From assembly GCA_031431125.1 (NCBI GenBank), contig JANPCX010000078.1, forward strand, positions 1 to 64,000: a DNA stretch of 64,000 bases. The letters run 5' to 3'. The first letter of the stretch is position 1. Every line of letters starts with the position of its first letter. Origin of the DNA: JANPCX01 sp031431125. Its GTDB lineage: Bacteria > Pseudomonadota > Gammaproteobacteria > Burkholderiales > Burkholderiaceae_C. The notes under the pieces are model-generated. The model worked only from the letters and a program-made list of their open reading frames with translations, did no database searches and was not told the DNA's origin. This document shows positions 58,891 to 64,000 of the stretch, piece by piece. Position numbers and translations under genes: made by a program.

Positions 58891-60276
58891 ATGTTCAAGC
58901 TGCCCACCGCCGATGCGTCCGTCCGCCACGACCCCTATGACGCCGACCGGCCTTTGATGCTGAGCTGCGCTTGCGGTCAAAACCATGCGCCGCAAGACCA
59001 TGCGGCTTCATTGGCCAGTGAAGTGGAAGCCACCTCAAACAACCTGCTGGAAGCCAGCCTGATGAAGGCCCTGTTTCCGCAAGACGGTCTGCGCCGCCGC
59101 TTCTTGCGCGCAGTCGGCGCCAACACCGCACGCGCTGCGATTGCGTCGGTGCTGCCCCTCGGTGCACTGCAAGCCATGGCGCAAGACAAAGGCCCGCTGG
59201 AGAAGAAAGACCTGAAGATTGGTTTCATTCCCATCACCTGCGCCACCCCGCTGATCATGGCCCACCCCTTGGGCTTCTACAAACAGCAGGGCTTGAATGT
59301 GGAGGTAGTGAAAACCGCGGGCTGGGCTTTGATCCGCGACAAGATGCTCAACAAAGAGTATGACGCCACCCACTTCCTGTCGCCCATGCCATTGGCTATT
59401 TCGATGGGCATCGGCTCCAACCAGGTGCCGATGAATGTGGCCACGATTCAAAACACCAACGGCCAGGCCATCACCCTGGCCAACAAACACAAAGACAAAC
59501 GCGACCCCAAGCTATGGAAGGGCTTCAAGTTTGCGGTGCCGTTTGAGTTCAGCATGCACAACTTCTTGCTGCGTTATTACGTGGCCGAGCATGGCCTGAA
59601 CCCCGACACCGACATTCAAATTCGTGTGGTGCCGCCGCCCGAGATGGTGGCCAACTTGCGCGCCGGCAACATTGACGGTTACCTCGGCCCCGACCCTTTC
59701 AACCAACGTGCGGTGTATGAAGAAATCGGCTTCTTGCACCTGCTGACCAAAGACCTGTGGGACGGCCACCCTTGCTGCGCTTTTGGCACCAGCACCGAGT
59801 TCATCCAGAAAAATCCCAACACCTTTGCTGCGCTTTACCGCGCCGTGCTCACCGCCGCCGCCATGGCACGCAAACCCGAGAACCGCGAGCTCATTGCCAA
59901 AGTGATTGCGCCCGCCCAGTACCTGAACCAGCCAGAAACCGTGCTGCAGCAGGTGCTCACCGGCAAGTTCGCCGACGGCCTCGGGAACATCAAAACCGTG
60001 CCCAACCGCGCCGACTTCGACCCCATTCCTTGGCAAAGCATGGCGGTGTGGATGCTCACGCAAATGAAACGCTGGGGTTATGTGAAGGGCGAGGTCAACT
60101 ACAAACAAATCGCCGAGAAAGTGTTCTTGCTCACCGACGCCAAAAAACACATGAAGCAGTTGGATCAGAAAACACCCGATGGCGCCTACCCCAAGTTCAC
60201 CATCATGGGCAAGGTGTTTGACCCGGCGCTGCCCGAGGACTACATCAAGAGTTTTGCCATCAACAAAATGAGCTGA
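58891..60276 (+). CDS. Nitrate/cyanate ABC transporter substrate-binding protein (NrtA/CmpA family)
   Basis: 461 aa. N-terminal CACGQNHAPQDH is the CxCGxxH motif of betaproteobacterial NrtA-type proteins, followed by a twin-arginine-like leader RRRFLRAVGANTARAAIASV. The binding fold includes LKIGFIPITCATPLIMAHPLGFYKQQGL, FSMHNFLLRYY and FNQRAVYEEIGFLHLL. It captures nitrate, nitrite, bicarbonate or cyanate; the adjacent cyanase favours cyanate or nitrate. The start at 58891 follows GAGG. First gene of the operon under the sigma-54-like promoter. Confidence 0.9.
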   Translation: MFKLPTADASVRHDPYDADRPLMLSCACGQNHAPQDHAASLASEVEATSNNLLEASLMKALFPQDGLRRRFLRAVGANTARAAIASVLPLGALQAMAQDKGPLEKKDLKIGFIPITCATPLIMAHPLGFYKQQGLNVEVVKTAGWALIRDKMLNKEYDATHFLSPMPLAISMGIGSNQVPMNVATIQNTNGQAITLANKHKDKRDPKLWKGFKFAVPFEFSMHNFLLRYYVAEHGLNPDTDIQIRVVPPPEMVANLRAGNIDGYLGPDPFNQRAVYEEIGFLHLLTKDLWDGHPCCAFGTSTEFIQKNPNTFAALYRAVLTAAAMARKPENRELIAKVIAPAQYLNQPETVLQQVLTGKFADGLGNIKTVPNRADFDPIPWQSMAVWMLTQMKRWGYVKGEVNYKQIAEKVFLLTDAKKHMKQLDQKTPDGAYPKFTIMGKVFDPALPEDYIKSFAINKMS

Positions 60277-60278
60277 GC

Positions 60279-61175
60279 ATGGCCGTCCAGAACATTCCAG
60301 GCGGCTTCATGCGCTCACTGCAAGTGCGGGCGGCCTTGGTGTCGCTGCTGTTGTTGCTGACCTTTCTGGGCGTGTGGCAAGTGGCCACCTTGCCCACGGT
60401 CAGCAGCGCGCCCACCGTGCAACTCACCCCGGAACAAATCGAGTACCAAAAATTACTGGGCAAAGACCCCAGTCCAGGGGGCGAAAAAAAATCGGCGGGG
60501 TTTCCCACGCCCGCGCAAATGGGGGACACGGTGTGGAAACACCTGTCCGATCCGGTGTACGACAACGGGCCGAACGACAAAGGCATCTTGATCCAGCTTG
60601 GCCATTCATTGGGCCGGGTGGGACTCGGGTTTTTGCTGGCGTGTTTGGTGGCCATTCCTTTGGGCTTTGGCATCGGCATGAGCCCCTTACTCAGCAAAGC
60701 ACTCGACCCCTTCATTCAGGTGCTCAAACCCATCAGCCCCTTGGCCTGGATGCCACTGGCGCTCTACACCATCAAAGACTCATCGATTAGCGGCATTTTT
60801 GTGATCTTCATTTGTTCGGTCTGGCCGATGTTGCTCAACACCGCTTTTGGCGTGGCCTCGGTGCGGCGTGAGTGGCTGAACGTGGCCAGCACCTTGGAAG
60901 TGCGGCCGCTGCGCAAAGCCTTCAAGGTCATCCTGCCCGCCGCAGCGCCCACCATCCTCACCGGCATGCGCATCAGCATGGGCATTGCGTGGCTGGTGAT
61001 CGTGGCCGCCGAGATGCTCGTGGGCGGCACCGGCATTGGTTACTTTGTGTGGAACGAGTGGAACAACCTGTCGCTCACCAATGTGATTTTTGCCATTGGG
61101 ATGATCGGCGTGGTGGGCATGTTGCTCGACACTTTGTTTGCCCGCTTTCAGCGCTGGGTGACTTATGTGGACTGA
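60279..61175 (+). CDS. Nitrate/cyanate ABC transporter permease (NrtB/CmpB family)
   Basis: A 298-aa permease with about six helices. It has a periplasmic loop near residues 50-100 and the EAA-like loop LNVASTLEVRPLRKAFKVILPAAAPTILTGMRISMGIAWLVIVAAEM, which contacts the ATPase. It starts 2 bases after the binding-protein stop. It forms a membrane channel as a homodimer. Confidence 0.9.
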   Translation: MAVQNIPGGFMRSLQVRAALVSLLLLLTFLGVWQVATLPTVSSAPTVQLTPEQIEYQKLLGKDPSPGGEKKSAGFPTPAQMGDTVWKHLSDPVYDNGPNDKGILIQLGHSLGRVGLGFLLACLVAIPLGFGIGMSPLLSKALDPFIQVLKPISPLAWMPLALYTIKDSSISGIFVIFICSVWPMLLNTAFGVASVRREWLNVASTLEVRPLRKAFKVILPAAAPTILTGMRISMGIAWLVIVAAEMLVGGTGIGYFVWNEWNNLSLTNVIFAIGMIGVVGMLLDTLFARFQRWVTYVD

Positions 61176-61221
61176 TCCTGAACACCGCTTTGCTTCCAAC
61201 TCCACCCACCCAGGAAAACCC

Positions 61222-62055
61222 ATGGACGGCTTTTTAAGAATCGAAGGCCTGGCCAAAACCTTCAGCGCCGACAAACCCGTGTTTGCCGACGTGAGTTTCA
61301 CGCTTTCCCAAGGTGAGTTCGTTTGCATCATTGGTCACTCGGGCTGCGGCAAAACCACCATCTTGAATGTGCTGGCAGGGCTGGACCAAGCCAGCAGCGG
61401 CCATGTCTTCATGGATGGCCGCGAGGTGGTGGGCCCGAGCCTGAAGCGCGGTGTGGTGTTTCAAAGCCATGCACTGATGCCTTGGTTGACGGTGCGCAAA
61501 AACATCGCCTTCGCGGTGGAATCGCGCTGGCCTGATTGGAGCGCCGCCCAGGTCAGCGCCCAGGTGGAAAAGTATGTGGCCCAAGTGGGTTTGAGTGCGG
61601 CCCTGGACAAAAAGCCGTCGCAACTGTCGGGCGGCATGAAACAGCGTGTGGGCATTGCCCGGGCGTTTTCCATCCAGCCCAAGATGCTGCTGCTGGACGA
61701 ACCTTTCGGTGCGCTGGATGCATTGACACGCGGCACCATCCAAGACGAGTTGATGCGCATCGTGCGGCAAACCCAGCAAACCGTGTTCATGATCACCCAC
61801 GATGTGGACGAAGCCATTTTGTTGGCCGACCGCATTTTGCTCATGAGCAACGGCAGCGAAACGCCACAGGGTTATGTGCCCGGCGGCATTGCTGAGGTGG
61901 TCCACAACTCCCTGCCCCGCGAACGCGTGCGCGCTGGTCTGCACCACCTGCCTGGTTATTACGAACTGCGCAACCACATCGTCGACTTTTTGGTCAGCCG
62001 CGCCAAAGCGGGGCAAGCACCTGCATCTGCACCCGCGCCCACCACAACCCCTTGA
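61222..62055 (+). CDS. Nitrate/cyanate ABC transporter ATP-binding protein (NrtD/CmpD family)
   Basis: A 277-aa ATPase. Walker A GHSGCGKTT, signature LSGGMKQRVGIARAF, Walker B MLLLDEPFGALDA, H-loop MITHDVDEA. It has a C-terminal tail (VSRAKAGQAPASAPAP) but no extra regulatory domain as in NrtC. The ATG at 61222 is preceded by CAGGA. The cyanase gene starts 23 bases after its stop. Confidence 0.92.
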   Translation: MDGFLRIEGLAKTFSADKPVFADVSFTLSQGEFVCIIGHSGCGKTTILNVLAGLDQASSGHVFMDGREVVGPSLKRGVVFQSHALMPWLTVRKNIAFAVESRWPDWSAAQVSAQVEKYVAQVGLSAALDKKPSQLSGGMKQRVGIARAFSIQPKMLLLDEPFGALDALTRGTIQDELMRIVRQTQQTVFMITHDVDEAILLADRILLMSNGSETPQGYVPGGIAEVVHNSLPRERVRAGLHHLPGYYELRNHIVDFLVSRAKAGQAPASAPAPTTTP

Positions 62056-62078
62056 ACCCCATCCAACAGGAGACCTCC

Positions 62079-62522
62079 ATGAATCGCAACGACATCACCG
62101 AAAAAATCATCACCATCAAAGTGTCCAAGGGCATCAAGTGGGAAGACGTGGCCAAAAAAGTGGGCACGTCCAAAGAGTGGGCCACCGCCGCCTGCCTCGG
62201 GCAAATGACCTGCACCGCGGCGCAGGCCAAGGCCATAGGCAAAATTTTTGGCTTGAACGCGGATGAACAAAAGTGGCTGCAAGTGGTGCCCTACAAAGGC
62301 TCGCTGCCCACCGCCGTGCCGACCGACCCTTTGATTTACCGCTGGTATGAACTCGTCAGCGTTTACGGCACCACGATCAAAGAGTTGATCCACGAAGAAT
62401 TCGGCGACGGCATCATGATCGCCTTCGACTTCAGCATGGACATCACCCGCGAGCCCGACCCCAAAGGCGACCGCGTCAACGTGGTGCTGTCAGGCAAATT
62501 CCTGCCCTACAAAACCTATTGA
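62079..62522 (+). CDS. cynS: Cyanase (cyanate hydratase) with Ile in place of catalytic Ser
   Basis: 147 aa. It turns cyanate and bicarbonate into carbamate, which yields ammonia and CO2. N-terminal helical domain (DVAKKVGTSKEWATAACLGQM) and C-terminal active domain with IYRWYELVSVYGTTIKELIHEEFGDGIM. R88 and E91 match E. coli R96 and E99. The third catalytic residue, S122 in E. coli, would be residue 114; here GIMIAFDF has Ile. Either activity is altered or lost, or another Ser/Thr substitutes. Ribosome site CAGGAGA before 62079. Confidence 0.9.
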   Translation: MNRNDITEKIITIKVSKGIKWEDVAKKVGTSKEWATAACLGQMTCTAAQAKAIGKIFGLNADEQKWLQVVPYKGSLPTAVPTDPLIYRWYELVSVYGTTIKELIHEEFGDGIMIAFDFSMDITREPDPKGDRVNVVLSGKFLPYKTY

Positions 62523-62539
62523 TCTGCTGAGACTTCAGC

Positions 62540-63007
62540 ATGGAAACCAAACCGCCCCTGCCGCCCTTCACGCTGGAAAACGCCACACAAAAAGTGCGCG
62601 GCGCAGAAGACGCCTGGAACAGCCGCGACCCCGACCGCGTGGCCCAGGTCTACACCGAAGACACGGTCTGGCGCAACCGCGCCGAGTTCCCCGTGGGCCG
62701 CGAGCAGGTGCGGCAGTTTCTGCAGCGCAAATGGGCCAAAGAACTCGACTACCGGCTCATCAAAGAACTCTGGGCCTTCGGCGGCAACCGCATTGCCGTG
62801 CGTTTCGCCTACGAATGGCACGACGACAGCGGCCACTGGTTTCGCAGCTACGGCAACGAGAACTGGGAGTTCAACGACCACGGCCTGATGCAGCGGCGGT
62901 TTGCCAGCATCAACGACTTGCCGATCAAAGCCGAGGACAGGCTCTTTCATTGGCCGGTGGGACGGCGGCCGGATGGGCATGCGGGGTTGAGTGAGTTGGG
63001 GTTGTGA
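62540..63007 (+). CDS. NTF2-like protein, DUF1348/SnoaL family
   Basis: A 155-aa small alpha+beta-barrel protein: FTLENATQKVRGAEDAWNSRDPDRVAQVYTEDTVWRNRAEF and FAYEWHDDSGHWFRSYGNENWEFND fit DUF1348 of the NTF2-like clan. These bind small hydrophobic ligands or act on them; no assay is known. It starts 17 bases after cynS and may be a last operon member, but the pathway link is unclear. Confidence 0.82.
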   Translation: METKPPLPPFTLENATQKVRGAEDAWNSRDPDRVAQVYTEDTVWRNRAEFPVGREQVRQFLQRKWAKELDYRLIKELWAFGGNRIAVRFAYEWHDDSGHWFRSYGNENWEFNDHGLMQRRFASINDLPIKAEDRLFHWPVGRRPDGHAGLSELGL

Positions 63008-63070
63008 GGGTGTCCAGCAGACACAGCACTCACCAAACCCGCTGCTAGAGTAAAAACTTGCCTTGTCCCT

Positions 63071-64000
63071 CTAGCGCACTTGCTCCTGGCTTTTCTCTAG
63101 CAAGGCCCTCGTCGCGTCCAGATCAATTCGCACATCAGCGTCAATGGCCCGACTGGTCGGGAACGACACAGGCTCACCGGATAGGATCGTGAAGCTGTGT
63201 CCGCAAGCACGCGACATCGGCTCGAAGTACAAGTTGCGAGCATGCGAAGGTATGTATCGATTGTTCAGCATCAACACCTGACCGCCTGGCGGCATGAACA
63301 ACATATTGGTCAAGGCTGCGCCACCCGATCCAGCGATATGTGTGGCCTGGGAAAACAGAATGATCTGGTCACGAACGCTGAGTTCTTCAGGGGATATGAA
63401 CTCGTAACCATAGGCTTCGAAGACTCCGAACAGCTCCGCTTCATTGACGATCCTCCTGCGAGTGGTGCCGGCTCGCGACAGAAACAACTTACGCCGTCCC
63501 CCAGGCACGGCCCCGCAGGCCGATACCAGCCGACTACGCGCCCACGTGGCGATCAACGAGCTGGTGAAATTGCCGCCCCTTCCTAATGGAATTGGTGCCA
63601 GCAGCGTGGCGAACTCCAGCACGCCGTCATCAGGCATTTCGACCAGTTGGTCCTCGCGAATACCCAGCAGATCTAGGTATTCCCGCTGGAACGGCTGCAA
63701 CCCCTGACCCACCACATAACGCATCTGACTGTGGTTCACCCCGAACTCGTCCAACACGGCTAAGCGGCTGAGGTGTTCGTGCAGGAAGTGGTAATAGTTG
63801 GTTGCAGCGCCTCCGCCCAAAAGCACGCAGGGACCTTCGACCACCTGCGGTGCTGTCATGTTCAAGCGCAGGTGGGCTTGCGAAGCGCTGAGCAGGAGCA
63901 TGGGCGAGCTCGCCCGCTCACGCGCGTACACCGGTTTCACTGTCATGAAAACATCCAGCAGAAAATTCGCGTCCGGTAGACAAGGTGCCCAATGCAATCC
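63071..64000 (-). CDS. GT61-family (DUF563) glycosyltransferase, 5'-truncated by window edge
   Basis: At least 309 residues and open to the window edge; the first codon here is not an ATG. The typical GT61 pattern is present: LLGGGAATNYYHFLHEHLSRLAVLDE, RRKLFLSRAGTTRRRIVNEAELF, and the C-terminal THIAGSGGAALTNMLFMPPGGQVL. GT61 enzymes transfer xylose or related sugars, in bacteria usually in capsule or LPS synthesis. The stop is TAG at 63071. Its context lies outside the window. Confidence 0.8.
   Translation of the reverse strand, partial: GLHWAPCLPDANFLLDVFMTVKPVYARERASSPMLLLSASQAHLRLNMTAPQVVEGPCVLLGGGAATNYYHFLHEHLSRLAVLDEFGVNHSQMRYVVGQGLQPFQREYLDLLGIREDQLVEMPDDGVLEFATLLAPIPLGRGGNFTSSLIATWARSRLVSACGAVPGGRRKLFLSRAGTTRRRIVNEAELFGVFEAYGYEFISPEELSVRDQIILFSQATHIAGSGGAALTNMLFMPPGGQVLMLNNRYIPSHARNLYFEPMSRACGHSFTILSGEPVSFPTSRAIDADVRIDLDATRALLEKSQEQVR

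Overview
The window looks like chromosomal DNA of a high-GC betaproteobacterium, most likely Burkholderiales and probably a Comamonadaceae-type organism. The evidence is the set of genes: TctCBA/TctDE with a Bug-family binding protein, betaproteobacterial-type nitrate/cyanate ABC genes with a CxCGxxH leader, a PHB depolymerase, PEP-CTERM anchoring, a compact HmuSTUV heme locus, EgtB/EgtD, and paired inverted repeats of the TTCCCGC..GCGGGAA kind. Taxonomy is inferred from gene content and style, not from a marker gene.

Layout. 0.4-6 kb: a class V aminotransferase, a trypsin-like protease, a glycine-zipper lipoprotein, and a LolD/FtsX/HlyD-type ABC export operon on the minus strand. 6-8.5 kb: a paired inverted repeat, a lysine/alanine-rich DNA-binding-like protein, a PHB depolymerase and a DUF4259 protein. 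8.9-12.3 kb: an uncharacterised four-gene cassette (769-aa Cys-containing protein, DUF1360 membrane protein, 101-aa CCGQ protein, 127-aa beta-rich protein). 12.6-18.1 kb: VOC, DM13, SUI1/YciH, SNF2 helicase and two exported zinc peptidases. 18.3-23.5 kb: the complete tricarboxylate uptake system tctDE-tctCBA, all on the minus strand. 23.5-25 kb: a scar-like zone with a recombinase remnant, two small Cys-rich secreted proteins and an atypical tRNA.

25-35 kb: an arylformamidase-like hydrolase, a rubrerythrin / Fe-S oxidoreductase / DUF3501 group, a ParDE pair, a FadH-like reductase, an HDOD protein, a SPOR protein, BirA and a SET-domain protein. 35.3-44 kb: topoisomerase III, a compositionally foreign AAA-ATPase/TOPRIM-like gene, and a YdeI gene. 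YdeI is followed by an apparent 3.3-kb insertion (Lrp regulator, ornithine cyclodeaminase, HDAC-like amidohydrolase) bounded by about 144-bp imperfect direct repeats that duplicate the neighbouring genes. 44-46.3 kb: egtB-egtD for ergothioneine.

46.5-56.4 kb is an iron/heme region. A minus-strand unit (PEP-CTERM TIGR03118 protein, BFD-like ferredoxin, HemP, coiled-coil protein) and a plus-strand unit (TonB receptor, small protein, HmuS, HmuT, HmuU, HmuV) diverge around two Fur-box-like sequences. A bacterioferritin follows, so heme import, heme breakdown and iron storage sit together.

56.5-63 kb is a nitrogen region: a membrane protein, a PAS histidine kinase and a NarL-type regulator, then a sigma-54-like promoter and an ABC transporter (binding protein, permease, ATPase), cyanase and an NTF2-like protein. 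The cyanase has Ile where the catalytic Ser is expected. The window ends inside a GT61-type glycosyltransferase.

The strongest candidates for something undescribed are the 8.9-12.3 kb cassette, the secreted peptide with heptad-spaced Cys pairs at 24.1 kb, and the odd CGT-anticodon tRNA beside it.
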